From the NCBI GenBank assembly GCA_002344795.1, contig DDUM01000007.1, positions 1 to 64,000 on the forward strand: a DNA stretch of 64,000 nucleotides, in the 5' to 3' direction. Made by a program: the position numbers and the translations under genes. The notes under the pieces were generated by a model, which was given only the letters and a program-made list of their open reading frames with translations, was not told where the DNA came from and did no database searches. The stretch comes from Flammeovirgaceae bacterium UBA2338 (GTDB lineage: Bacteria > Bacteroidota > Bacteroidia > Cytophagales > Cyclobacteriaceae). Numbering within the stretch: the stretch's first letter is position 1; each line of letters opens with the position of its first letter. Shown here piece after piece: positions 42,377-51,442 of the stretch.

Positions 42377-43423
42377 TTGAGTAAAACAGCAATCAGGGGA
42401 TTTTATAAGTTATGCTTATCTACCTTGATTGCTGTTTATTTTTTAATCCTTGTAGGAGGAATTGTCCGGAGTACTGGGTCTGGAATGGGTTGCCCTGATT
42501 GGCCTACCTGTTTTGGCCAGTGGGTTCCACCTACCTCTGTAAATCAATTACCACCTGACTATAAAGAAGTTTACTCCGAGTACAGGCACAACAAAAATGT
42601 CAAGTTTGCCAGATACCTCACGTTGATTGGGATGGATAAGACAGCCCATCAACTACTTAATGATGAAGACATCAGGGAAGAGGCAGATTTTAATGCAGCA
42701 AAAACCTGGGTGGAGTATATGAACAGGCTGGTAGGTGTAACCATTGGGTTGTTCATTATTGCCTTATTTTGGAGGTCTATTCAGTTCCGATTGAGCCACC
42801 CTAAAATATTTGCTTTTTCACTTATTACCTTACTGGCTGTTATTTTCCAGGGATGGTTCGGCTCTATCGTTGTCTCTACCAATCTTACTGCCTGGACAAT
42901 AACCATTCACATGTTTCTGGCACTGGCAATCGTAGCCATACTTTTCTATCTACTTGATCTGAGTAAGCCCGAAGATAATAATAGCCTGATTGAAGGTACT
43001 CGCTTGTTAAATTGGGTACTTATAGCTTGCATGTTTACTCTTTTCATTCAAATCTTTTTAGGAACCAATTTGAGGGAGGTAATTGATCAGATTGCTTCCT
43101 CATTGATCCCAAGAGACCAATGGATTGTTGAGGCTGGAGACACCTTTATTATACATCGTTCATTTTCGTGGCTGGTGGTAATTTTGCACCTTTTTTTATT
43201 ATACCTTTTGCGGAAAACTAGGGGCAATAAAGCTTTACCACTATCCTTAATAATTTTAATTTTGGGAACCTTATTGACGGGTTCGGGAATGGCATATTTT
43301 AACGTACCGGCCTTTCTGCAACCGCTTCATTTGGTGCTGGCAACCATTACATTTGGTATTCAGCTACATATGTATTTTAACCTAAACATCAAGGATAAAT
43401 TGGTATTTGATAAATTGAAATGA
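42377..43423 (+). CDS. ctaA: Heme A synthase
   Basis: The 348-residue membrane enzyme oxidises the C8 methyl group of heme O to the formyl group of heme A. It has eight helices, conserved heme-ligand histidines (for example in TIHMFLALAIV and IIHRSFSWLVVILH) and the GSGMGCPDWPTCFGQW block with its Cys pair. The start codon is TTG, 18 bp after coxA. It overlaps ctaB by 4 bp. The placement ensures that heme A is made together with the oxidase that needs it. Confidence 0.93.
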   Translation: MSKTAIRGFYKLCLSTLIAVYFLILVGGIVRSTGSGMGCPDWPTCFGQWVPPTSVNQLPPDYKEVYSEYRHNKNVKFARYLTLIGMDKTAHQLLNDEDIREEADFNAAKTWVEYMNRLVGVTIGLFIIALFWRSIQFRLSHPKIFAFSLITLLAVIFQGWFGSIVVSTNLTAWTITIHMFLALAIVAILFYLLDLSKPEDNNSLIEGTRLLNWVLIACMFTLFIQIFLGTNLREVIDQIASSLIPRDQWIVEAGDTFIIHRSFSWLVVILHLFLLYLLRKTRGNKALPLSLIILILGTLLTGSGMAYFNVPAFLQPLHLVLATITFGIQLHMYFNLNIKDKLVFDKLK

Positions 43424-44322
43424 TTACAGGGCAAGCACATGGGTTGACAAGTTTTTCTTTGGTTATCGCCAAGGTGAGATCATTAATTGAATTATTGAAA
43501 GTAAGGCTCTCCTTGCTGGTGGCATTTTCATGTGCCTTTGGATATGGATTGGCTTCCCGTGGAGACATCAACTGGGGGATTTTACTCATGATAACTTTGG
43601 GAGGTTTTCTGCTTTCAGGAGCATCCGTGTGTATCAATCAGATTTTGGAAAGGGATCTGGATAAGCTGATGAATCGTACCATGCATCGTCCTATTCCAAC
43701 AGGAAGAGTGACACCGCAAGAGGCCACCTTATTTGCTATATTGTGTATGACGCTCAGCGTTTGGATACTTTGGGTGTATACCAATCCATTTACAGTTCTT
43801 CTTTCTTTGGTTTCGATGGTGCTGTACAGTTTTGTATATACCCCTCTAAAGAGAGTAGGGCCCATTGCTGTTTTTGTTGGGGCGATTCCGGGTGCCTTGC
43901 CGCCATTGTTGGGATGGATTGCCGCCACCGGACAAATAACCCATGAGGCGCTTATCATCTTTGGAATTCAATTCATCTGGCAATTTCCTCACTTTTGGGC
44001 CATTGCCTGGGTAGCAGATGAAGATTATCGAAAGGCAGGCTTTAAGTTATTACCTTCAAAGGATGGAAAAAACATTAATACTGCAATTCAGATCATGGTT
44101 TACACTATGTTTTTGATACCACTTGGTTTGCTTCCTTCTGTGTTTGGAATCACAGGAATATATTCTGCCATGGTGGCTACTGTTTGTGGCGCAGCTTTTT
44201 TTGCACAGACATTTTCTTTGATGAAAACAGGAAGCCGTAAATCGGCATTGCGGATTATGTTCGGTTCCTTTTTGTATTTGCCTATTGTTCAGATTGCGTA
44301 TTTGTTGGATAAAGTGAGTTAG
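43420..44322 (+). CDS. ctaB: Protoheme IX farnesyltransferase (heme O synthase)
   Basis: This 300-residue UbiA-type prenyltransferase adds a farnesyl chain to heme B to give heme O, the substrate of CtaA. The Asp-rich motif NQILERDLDKLMNRTMHRPIP is the family signature. A second loop carries DEDYRKAGFKLLP. Nine helices are expected. It overlaps ctaA by four bases and is followed by the subunit III genes after 2 bp. Confidence 0.95.
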   Translation: MITGQAHGLTSFSLVIAKVRSLIELLKVRLSLLVAFSCAFGYGLASRGDINWGILLMITLGGFLLSGASVCINQILERDLDKLMNRTMHRPIPTGRVTPQEATLFAILCMTLSVWILWVYTNPFTVLLSLVSMVLYSFVYTPLKRVGPIAVFVGAIPGALPPLLGWIAATGQITHEALIIFGIQFIWQFPHFWAIAWVADEDYRKAGFKLLPSKDGKNINTAIQIMVYTMFLIPLGLLPSVFGITGIYSAMVATVCGAAFFAQTFSLMKTGSRKSALRIMFGSFLYLPIVQIAYLLDKVS

Positions 44323-44324
44323 AC

Positions 44325-44906
44325 ATGACATCAGAATTTAAGATTGTAGAAGAGCCCAAAAAACAGTTGACGATGCATCCAAAGAAATTTGCGATGTGGC
44401 TTTTTGTAGCCAGTGTGGGAATGCTATTCGCTTCGATCACCTCGGCATATATCGTGCGTCAAGCGGAAGGCAATTGGTTGTACTTTGATCTGCCAGCTAT
44501 ATTGTATTGGTCCACTGGAGTAATTTTAGTAAGCAGTATTACAATGCAGATGGCCTATTGGGCCGCTAAAAAAGACCAACTAGATAGAGTGAAGATGTTG
44601 GTTTCCATTACTATGGGACTTGGGCTGGTATTTTTAGTTGGTCAGTGGATGGCGTGGTTGTATCTGGTTGAACACAGTATCCACCTTATTGGTAATCCCT
44701 CAGGGTCCTTCTTATACATTATAATGGGTATTCACGGGCTCCATATTATCAGTGCGCTAATTTATCTGGCCGTTGTGTTGAAGTCTGCATATCGCTTTAA
44801 AATCCACTCTCGGAGCCTCGCACGGATAGAAATGTGCACCACATATTGGCATTTTTTGGGTGGACTTTGGCTATATTTGTTCATCTTTCTATTATTGAAT
44901 CGATAA
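44325..44906 (+). CDS. Cytochrome c oxidase subunit III family protein, short form
   Basis: The 193-residue protein has five helices and the heme-copper oxidase subunit III layout (MHPKKFAMWLFVASVGMLFASITSAYIVR near the N terminus, IHGLHIISALIYLAV and TYWHFLGGLWLYLFIFLLL at the end). The acidic residue of the short form is present (IVRQAEGNW). A longer paralogue follows immediately, as in many Bacteroidota, so the enzyme may use two different subunits III. It has no catalytic metal. Confidence 0.9.
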   Translation: MTSEFKIVEEPKKQLTMHPKKFAMWLFVASVGMLFASITSAYIVRQAEGNWLYFDLPAILYWSTGVILVSSITMQMAYWAAKKDQLDRVKMLVSITMGLGLVFLVGQWMAWLYLVEHSIHLIGNPSGSFLYIIMGIHGLHIISALIYLAVVLKSAYRFKIHSRSLARIEMCTTYWHFLGGLWLYLFIFLLLNR

Positions 44907-44913
44907 TCTAAAA

Positions 44914-45690
44914 TTGACTATGGCACATACTTCAGCCACCACGGTATCACCAGGAAGAAGCGTTTGGGACGGAGGGGTTTCACCTATGGGTGTAAGCTAC
45001 GGAAAACTCATGATGTGGTTTTTCCTGCTTTCAGATGCATTTACTTTTTCAGCTTTGCTTATTACCTACGGACTGGTTCGCTCAGCACATGACGCCTATA
45101 CAGGTACAGTAGAAGCATTTACATTCTCTACTGAATATTGGCCAATTCCTGAGAAAGTATTTGAGGCGGTGCCTTTTTTACATGGCATAGAATTACCACT
45201 TGTTTTTGTGGGTATCATGACCTTTATCCTCATCATGAGTAGTGTGACTATGGTACTCGCTGTAGAAGCGGGACATAGAATGGATAAGAAGGCTGTTGAA
45301 AAATGGATGCTGTGGACTTTGTTGGGAGGTATCACATTTTTGGCCTGCCAGGCTTGGGAGTGGACACACTTCATCGTGGGTACGGATACGCCTACGTTGG
45401 TAAAAGATTTTGTAAATGGTGCATGGGTGACCAAAGAGGTGACTGGAGCTAACCTGAGTGTTAATCAGTATGGCCCTTCAGATTTTGCAGGATTCTTTTT
45501 CTTCATTACTGGCTTTCACGGTTTCCACGTATTCAGTGGAGTAATGTTCAACTTTTTGATTTATTACAACACCTTTACAGGTGTATATGAAAGAAGAGGG
45601 AGCTATGAAATGGTAGAAAAGGTGGGACTCTACTGGCACTTTGTAGATTTAGTTTGGGTGTTTGTGTTCACCTTCTTTTATCTTGTTTAA
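44914..45690 (+). CDS. coxC: Cytochrome c oxidase subunit III, long form
   Basis: This 258-residue paralogue has the typical five-helix C-terminal core and an insert between helices (residues about 150-175, DTPTLVKDFVNGAWV). The hallmark GFHGFHVFSG and the closing GLYWHFVDLVWVFVFTFFYLV identify subunit III. It stabilises subunit I during turnover. It is 7 bp downstream of the short form and 19 bp upstream of subunit IV. Confidence 0.92.
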   Translation: MTMAHTSATTVSPGRSVWDGGVSPMGVSYGKLMMWFFLLSDAFTFSALLITYGLVRSAHDAYTGTVEAFTFSTEYWPIPEKVFEAVPFLHGIELPLVFVGIMTFILIMSSVTMVLAVEAGHRMDKKAVEKWMLWTLLGGITFLACQAWEWTHFIVGTDTPTLVKDFVNGAWVTKEVTGANLSVNQYGPSDFAGFFFFITGFHGFHVFSGVMFNFLIYYNTFTGVYERRGSYEMVEKVGLYWHFVDLVWVFVFTFFYLV

Positions 45691-45709
45691 TTAATTTAAT
45701 TGCGATAAT

Positions 45710-46036
45710 ATGTCTCATTCTCAAGAACCTCAGGTAACAGTACTTCCTCCAGATAAAGAGAAGATAAAAAAACTTTGGACCGTAGCTGGAATCCTTGGTG
45801 CACTCACCGCTGTGGAATTTTTGGTGGCGTTTACAATGGCACACGGCAATCTAAAGACTGCCATATTTGTGGGAATGACAATTGTAAAAGCAGCTTATAT
45901 CGTTGGGGAATTTATGCATCTAAGGTATGAAGCTAAGGTCTTGCTATGGTCAATACTCCTTCCGGTAATCTTTATTGTTTGGTTATTGGTAGCTTTGATT
46001 TATGAAGGAATGAAACTTTCAGCAATAAATTTTTAA
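45710..46036 (+). CDS. Cytochrome c oxidase subunit IV family protein
   Basis: The 108-residue protein has three helices (about 21-40, 50-68 and 82-101) and a short polar N terminus. This matches the prokaryotic cytochrome c oxidase subunit IV (CoxD/CtaF-type) family. It is the last gene of the oxidase set, since a strong terminator begins 22 bp after its stop. It probably helps assemble or stabilise the oxidase. Confidence 0.85.
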   Translation: MSHSQEPQVTVLPPDKEKIKKLWTVAGILGALTAVEFLVAFTMAHGNLKTAIFVGMTIVKAAYIVGEFMHLRYEAKVLLWSILLPVIFIVWLLVALIYEGMKLSAINF

Positions 46037-46057
46037 GTTTCTGACCAAATGATATAG

Positions 46058-46093
46058 AAGGCTAAGGTGAGTAACTTTAGCCTTCTTTTTTTT
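46058..46093 (+). terminator. Intrinsic terminator of the act-cox operon
   Basis: A 10-bp stem (46058-46067 with 46075-46084, one G-U pair) around a 7-nt loop is followed by C and eight T. It ends the respiratory operon after subunit IV. It also argues against the upstream GTG (46067) as the start of the next gene, because that codon lies inside the stem. Confidence 0.85.
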
Positions 46094-46108
46094 GTGCTAA
46101 TTTTGCTT

Positions 46109-46636
46109 ATGATGCGTAAAGGGTTGTTGTTATTTCTGGCATTGCTTCTTCCTGTAATAATTTTCTTGTTTTTGCACTCTTTTGGTAAGAATGAGTTTGA
46201 GGTACCTATCCTATTTCAAACGGCAGAAGAATTGCCTGCCAACTGCGGACTGGAGGCTTCCTTGCCCTATCAAGTACAATCAGATAAAGTTGATGTAACC
46301 GAAGGGGCAATTGTTTTATTTTCTTCGGGCTTATCCAACGCAATGTTTGATGATGCATTATTTCAGTTAAGAAGAGTTAAGGATGAATTTGATGTTGATG
46401 CCCCTGAAATAATTGTTGTGAAAAAGAGTAACGATCAATCACCGAAAGTGGAAAATGAAATGGTCATGAATGCTGCTGAATATGAGCAAGAACAACAATG
46501 TGTGTTTCTGGCTGGAACCAACCAAATTGTATTGATTGATGCTGAAGGCCATATTAGAGGATTGTATTCAAATGCCTCTTTGAAGGAAATAGACCGCTTA
46601 ATTCTCGAATTGAAAATAATATTGAATAAGTATTAA
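46109..46636 (+). CDS. SCO-like thioredoxin-fold protein lacking the copper motif
   Basis: The 175-residue product has one N-terminal membrane anchor (about 5-25). The rest looks like a thioredoxin fold. The C-terminal segment VLIDAEGHIRGLYSNASLKEIDRLILELKIIL matches the end of SCO1/PrrC proteins. The region where SCO carries CxxxC (GAIVLFSSGLSNAMFDD) has no cysteine at all. It therefore cannot bind copper or do thiol chemistry in the normal way. It lies where Bacteroidota usually have the true SCO gene, between subunit IV and DUF420. The ATG downstream of the terminator is chosen. Confidence 0.7.
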   Translation: MMRKGLLLFLALLLPVIIFLFLHSFGKNEFEVPILFQTAEELPANCGLEASLPYQVQSDKVDVTEGAIVLFSSGLSNAMFDDALFQLRRVKDEFDVDAPEIIVVKKSNDQSPKVENEMVMNAAEYEQEQQCVFLAGTNQIVLIDAEGHIRGLYSNASLKEIDRLILELKIILNKY

Positions 46637-46637
46637 G

Positions 46638-47156
46638 ATGAGTGAGGTTAAAGAACCTTATAGAAAATTAATCATTACACTCTCAGTGGCAATTCCACTG
46701 GTTGTGGCGTTGTTGTTTGGGGTAAAAATTGATGGATATGACTTCTCCTTTCTTCCTCCAATTTACGCTTCAATTAATGGTATTACAGCCCTACTATTGC
46801 TAGTGGCGCTTTGGGCGGTAAAAAACAAGAAATTAAGACTCCACGAGTGGTTGATGAAAACTTGTTTAGGCTTGTCGGCCGCATTTTTGGCAATGTATGT
46901 TGCATACCATATGACGTCTGAGTCCACATCATTCGGAGGCGAAGGCACGGTGAAATATCTTTACTTTTTTATCCTGATTACGCACATTTTACTGTCAATA
47001 GCTGTTGTACCTATGGTGCTTTTTACCTTAAGCAGGGCGCTTGCGGGTAATTTTGAAAAGCATAAAGCATTGGCTAAATTTACATTTCCAATCTGGCTTT
47101 ACGTGGCGATAACCGGAGTGGTCGTATACCTAATGATAAGCCCTTATTATCAGTAA
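46638..47156 (+). CDS. DUF420 membrane protein
   Basis: The 172-residue protein has four to five helices and the DUF420 pattern (PPIYASINGITALLLLVALWAVKNKKLRLHEWLMKTC, and later HKALAKFTFPIWLYVAITGVVVYLM). DUF420 proteins sit next to cytochrome oxidase genes in many bacteria, and a role in oxidase or heme handling is suspected but not shown. It begins 1 bp after the SCO-like stop codon. Confidence 0.88.
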   Translation: MSEVKEPYRKLIITLSVAIPLVVALLFGVKIDGYDFSFLPPIYASINGITALLLLVALWAVKNKKLRLHEWLMKTCLGLSAAFLAMYVAYHMTSESTSFGGEGTVKYLYFFILITHILLSIAVVPMVLFTLSRALAGNFEKHKALAKFTFPIWLYVAITGVVVYLMISPYYQ

Positions 47157-47158
47157 AA

Positions 47159-47416
47159 ATGAAAAGGTTAAGCATTTTAATAGCACTCCTTCTTTCAACC
47201 GTAGCAGGTGCATACGCACAATGCGCCATGTGCAGGGCTACACTCGAGAATAATGTAAGCAACGGAGAGCCGGGCATCGCTGCAGGCATTAATTTTGGTA
47301 TTTTGTATTTATTTTTTGCTCCCTATTTGGCGGTGGGAGTTGTAGCCTTTTTTTGGTATAAAACCACTAAGTCCAATGCACGTAAAGACCTGGAAAGACA
47401 CCCTGTACTCAGGTAA
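47159..47416 (+). CDS. Small exported membrane protein with CxxC motif
   Basis: The 85-residue product has a signal peptide (about 1-20), then CAMC immediately after the cleavage site (residues about 22-25), a short loop and one membrane helix (about 45-68). It occurs beside DUF420 in related genomes and may take part in redox or copper handling for the oxidase, which is inference. It starts 2 bp after DUF420 and overlaps the DUF983 gene by 41 bp in another frame. Confidence 0.7.
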   Translation: MKRLSILIALLLSTVAGAYAQCAMCRATLENNVSNGEPGIAAGINFGILYLFFAPYLAVGVVAFFWYKTTKSNARKDLERHPVLR

Positions 47417-47750
47417 ATGCCCGAAGTGCCGAAAAGGCAATATTTTCAAGACTTCTATATTCGATTTATCAGGTTTTTGGAAAATGAACTCCCATTGCTC
47501 TAACTGTGAAGTTTCATTTGAACCTGAGCCAGGATTCTATTTTGGAGCTATGTTCGTTAGTTATGCGATAAGTGTGGCATTATTTGCAACTATAGGAACC
47601 GCACTGTATGTGTTGGGCAACCCTGCAGATTGGGTTTATTTGACAGCAATCGTAGTTGGAGCTATTCTATTTACCCCCTTTTCATTCAGGTACTCACGCA
47701 TTTTATTCTTGTATTTCTTCGGAGGCATTCGTTACGACCCTACAGCTTAA
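47376..47750 (+). CDS. DUF983 protein with zinc-ribbon-like cysteines
   Basis: This 124-residue protein has an N-terminal CPKCRKGN and HCSNCEV pair (four Cys, a likely zinc ribbon), then two membrane helices (about 57-80 and 86-106). This is the DUF983 architecture. Its function is unknown, and it often lies near cytochrome oxidase genes. The start ATG lies within the previous gene. A later start would cut the zinc ribbon. Confidence 0.8.
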   Translation: MHVKTWKDTLYSGKCPKCRKGNIFKTSIFDLSGFWKMNSHCSNCEVSFEPEPGFYFGAMFVSYAISVALFATIGTALYVLGNPADWVYLTAIVVGAILFTPFSFRYSRILFLYFFGGIRYDPTA

Positions 47751-47799
47751 TAAGCAAACTCCCTCTGTTTTCGTTAATTTTATTGATTACTGATAATCA

Positions 47800-50700
47800 A
47801 TGAAGTTCAACAGGTCGATATTATTCTTTATTCCAGGACTTGTTCTGATTGTTATAGGCTTTCTGATAAATAAAACTTCAGAGGCCGATGAATCTGAAAT
47901 TCTTATTCAGATTGCAAAAAGACTTACAGAGCAAGTGGATGAAATGAGTAAGGAGGCAGCCACCTTACTATCTCAGAACACTTCTGATCTGACTCAGGCG
48001 AGCCATTCTTTTTTTCTGATGGATAGTGTCAATGTTCTGAATTGGAATAAGAATGAATTTTTGCCCGACATACATGCTGTTCAGGGAGATTTTTCTACTC
48101 GATTGCTTCAGTGGCCAAGAGGTATATTTCTTCTTAGAAAATGGACCGTGGGAGACGGTAAATTCTTGCTGGGTGTATTGCCATTGCAAAACAGATATAA
48201 AATAAATAACAGATACCTGGTCTCTGGATGGGATAAGAAAATATTTCTCTCTCATGATATTGTAATTAATGACCCTTCAGGATCGGGTCAACCATTCGTT
48301 GTTGACAATGAAGAGATATTCAAGTTGAGCCTTTCTGACTCATCTCAAACAGTGACAGGAGTCAACGATCGGGTATTTTGGGTTGTTTTTATTGGACTCC
48401 TTTTTCTAATAGCAGCTATTTATGAGGTTGTTGTTTCTTTACACACCAGAGGCAGGTTTGGAGTTTCTTTTTTCGTTGTACTCGTATTTTTTGTTGGAGG
48501 TCGTTCATTGATGTTGGCACTTTTCTCATCACCTGATATTCCACTTTTTGATCCGGCTTATTTTGCTTCCTCCAGTTACAACCGATCGGTGGGTGATTTG
48601 TTTTTGAATACCATCTGTGTTGCAATACCTATTGTGTATCTTTTTTTCAACTATTATAAATTGAAAATTACAAGACGTGTTTTGTCCCTCCAGCACGTCA
48701 AGCGCAACATTGCGGTGGTATTACTTTTACTTTTGTGTTACTTCTCAATTTTACTTCCCTATTTGTTCATAGAAACAATTTTTCATAATTCATCGATTGC
48801 CTTAGACATCACGCAAACACTTTCATTTAATTCGGTTCGGATATTCTCATTCATTTCGGTGATAATAGCTTTTGTGGGTGCCTTTATGTTGGTACACATA
48901 TTTGTACGAATGACAATGAGTCTTATGAAGAAAAGACGGGGAAGCTTTTATTTGCTTCTTGGACTTACTTTTCTATTCTTCTTTACTTTTTCATTGATTA
49001 CACAGAGGGGTTATTGGACTCCGCTCATAGTATCTACTGCATATTTAATTCTTAGTTATGAAATGGGGCTTCCTAGAAACCTGATTCGGACATCGTATGC
49101 TTCCTTTATATACATTTTTGTGGCGGTTATTGCTTTTTCCTTACTAGGCTCTCTTTCTATTAAGAAATTTGTTTTGGAAGAAAGGGTAAATGCTCAATTT
49201 AGATTTGCCAATGCCTTTCTTACCGATAGGGACTACCTCGGTGAGTACTTATTAGGGGAGAGTGTTCAGCGGATTTCATCCGATCCCTTTGTGCAAACAC
49301 GGCTTGGAAGCCCTTTTCTGAGTAAGGCTGTTGTGCGCCAAAAGGTAAAGCAAGTTTATCTGAATGCATATTTTGACAGGTATGATATCCAGATTCATTT
49401 ATTTAACTCAACGGGTAATTCTTACGATAATTCAACGACTTTAAATTTTACTGAATTAATCACAAAATTTCAGCTAGAGGCAAGTAAAACCAATTACGAA
49501 GGTGTCTTCTTTCTTAAGAATGCAACCCCTGAGTCGACCAAACGATACCTTGTTGTTATTCCTATAAGTCGGTTTAGCATGGTAACAGGTTATGTGGTAT
49601 TGGATCTTTCCTTAAAGAGAGTTATTCCTCGAAATGTATTTCCTGAGTTATTATTGGATGATCGTTTTATACAATATTTTAAAAATAGGGACTTTAGCTA
49701 TGCATTTTATTCTAATAATCAAATCACAAGCAGTTTTGGAGACTTTAATTTTGAAAAGAATTTTCCAATTGCCCAGCTCCGTAACTCTGCTCTATTGGAG
49801 AAGGGTATAATTGAGAATAATTTTGTTCATGTTGGAGTAGTGGATGACGAGGGAGAGGTAACCGTTGTGTCATCGCCAGCTTACTCTAATTTTTATATTG
49901 TTACTAATTTTTCCTTCCTTTTTATAATAGGGCTCTTTCTCATATTAATTGGACTTTTGATTTACGGGGCTAAAACCTTTTTGCAACGGAGAGAACTTAA
50001 CTATTCTGCTAGAATTCAATTATATGTGTATCTCGCATTTGTTCTCCCTTTGGTTATGGTAAGCGCGACTACTTTGGGATTAATTAATAACTCGGCAGAA
50101 ACTCAGCTAAAAGAAGAGTATAAAGAGAAATCAAAAACGATAGGGGAGCGCTTTACTCCTTTACTTGACGCTTATGATAAGGATAGTCAGACATCCCTTA
50201 ATGAACTTGAAAACCAACTTATCGACCTTGCCAAATTAGCCAACGTAGATGCAACAGTTTTTTTGCCCAGTGGTAAATTGTTGGCCTCAAGCCAGCCTCT
50301 AATCTATGAAGACAGAATACTTCCATCTTTAGTGAATAGGGAGGCCTTGGAGGCAATTGTATATGATTCGGAGCAGTCATTTGTAAATAATGAACAAATA
50401 GGAACCCTTAGCTACAACAGTTCCTATTATTCTATGCGGTCACCCGACTCTGGTAATTTATTGGGAATATTGAGCCTTCCATTCTTTGAATCGGCCTACT
50501 CTTTGGAGAAAACACAAATCAGGGTGATGGCGAATATAATTACCATCTTTTGTATAGTATTTATACTTTTTTCGATTTTGTCATTTTTCGCAATGCGGTG
50601 GCTTACATTTCCATTGGAGTTTATCACAAGAACCCTGCGCAGCACGAGTTTAACGGCATCCAATAAACCTTTAGAATGGAAGTCAAACGATGAAATAGGC

Positions 50701-51438
50701 TTGATGGTAAATGAGTATAATAAGATGGTGGATAATCTTGAACAAAGTAAAATTGAAATTTCTAGAATACAGAAGGAATCGGCATGGAGAGAGATTGCCA
50801 AGCAAGTAGCACATGAAGTGAAAAATCCACTTACGCCAATGAAACTTACACTTCAGCAAATGGAAAGATCGTTGTTAACAACCGGACTTTCAGAGGAGAA
50901 AACAAAAAAATCCATTCACACACTTTTGCAGCAGGTAGAAATACTCAATGATATTGCAGCCTCTTTTAGTGCATTTGCGAGAATGCCTGCCCCAATCCTT
51001 CAGCGCATAGATATTACTTTATTGGTAAAACACGTGGCTCACTTACATTCCGACTATAAAGAAGGGAAAATTACATTGTCTCTTCCCGACCAGCCCGTTT
51101 ATGTAATGGGAGATGATCAGCTGCTGAGCAGAGTTTTTACGAATATCATTTTGAATGCTTTGCAGTCGGGACTGGATGAGAAAGCAATAAATATTCTTGT
51201 GGCTGTTAAGACCACACAAGATACTTGTGTAATAAGTTTTAGTGATGATGGAAATGGGATTGATAAGGAGTTGGGCGACAAGGTATTCTTGCCACATTTT
51301 AGTACTAAAAAATCCGGATCGGGTTTAGGATTGGCCATTGCAAAACAAGGAATTGAGCAAAGCGGTGGAACAATTACATTTGAAACAAACGAAGGAGAGG
51401 GAACTACTTTTTACATAACACTTCCTAAAGTAAACTAG
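47800..51438 (+). CDS. Large NtrY-like sensor histidine kinase
   Basis: This very large (1212-residue) kinase has an N-terminal helix, a periplasmic region, then a block of about seven helices (residues 185-460). A second extracytoplasmic region and another membrane helix follow, and later a third sensor loop. The C-terminal cytoplasmic part has HAMP (about 925-980), HisKA with His1005 in QVAHEVKNPLTPM, and ATPase boxes DDGNGIDKE and GSGLGLAIAKQ. The HEVKNPLTPM box is typical of NtrY-type kinases. No response regulator gene is adjacent. The signal it senses is unknown. Confidence 0.85.
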   Translation: MKFNRSILFFIPGLVLIVIGFLINKTSEADESEILIQIAKRLTEQVDEMSKEAATLLSQNTSDLTQASHSFFLMDSVNVLNWNKNEFLPDIHAVQGDFSTRLLQWPRGIFLLRKWTVGDGKFLLGVLPLQNRYKINNRYLVSGWDKKIFLSHDIVINDPSGSGQPFVVDNEEIFKLSLSDSSQTVTGVNDRVFWVVFIGLLFLIAAIYEVVVSLHTRGRFGVSFFVVLVFFVGGRSLMLALFSSPDIPLFDPAYFASSSYNRSVGDLFLNTICVAIPIVYLFFNYYKLKITRRVLSLQHVKRNIAVVLLLLLCYFSILLPYLFIETIFHNSSIALDITQTLSFNSVRIFSFISVIIAFVGAFMLVHIFVRMTMSLMKKRRGSFYLLLGLTFLFFFTFSLITQRGYWTPLIVSTAYLILSYEMGLPRNLIRTSYASFIYIFVAVIAFSLLGSLSIKKFVLEERVNAQFRFANAFLTDRDYLGEYLLGESVQRISSDPFVQTRLGSPFLSKAVVRQKVKQVYLNAYFDRYDIQIHLFNSTGNSYDNSTTLNFTELITKFQLEASKTNYEGVFFLKNATPESTKRYLVVIPISRFSMVTGYVVLDLSLKRVIPRNVFPELLLDDRFIQYFKNRDFSYAFYSNNQITSSFGDFNFEKNFPIAQLRNSALLEKGIIENNFVHVGVVDDEGEVTVVSSPAYSNFYIVTNFSFLFIIGLFLILIGLLIYGAKTFLQRRELNYSARIQLYVYLAFVLPLVMVSATTLGLINNSAETQLKEEYKEKSKTIGERFTPLLDAYDKDSQTSLNELENQLIDLAKLANVDATVFLPSGKLLASSQPLIYEDRILPSLVNREALEAIVYDSEQSFVNNEQIGTLSYNSSYYSMRSPDSGNLLGILSLPFFESAYSLEKTQIRVMANIITIFCIVFILFSILSFFAMRWLTFPLEFITRTLRSTSLTASNKPLEWKSNDEIGLMVNEYNKMVDNLEQSKIEISRIQKESAWREIAKQVAHEVKNPLTPMKLTLQQMERSLLTTGLSEEKTKKSIHTLLQQVEILNDIAASFSAFARMPAPILQRIDITLLVKHVAHLHSDYKEGKITLSLPDQPVYVMGDDQLLSRVFTNIILNALQSGLDEKAINILVAVKTTQDTCVISFSDDGNGIDKELGDKVFLPHFSTKKSGSGLGLAIAKQGIEQSGGTITFETNEGEGTTFYITLPKVN

Positions 51439-51442
51439 GACA

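Noticed and set aside
46067..46108. An upstream GTG start for the SCO-like gene
   Set aside because: The codon lies within the stem of a strong terminator, and the following residues are a T-rich artefact.
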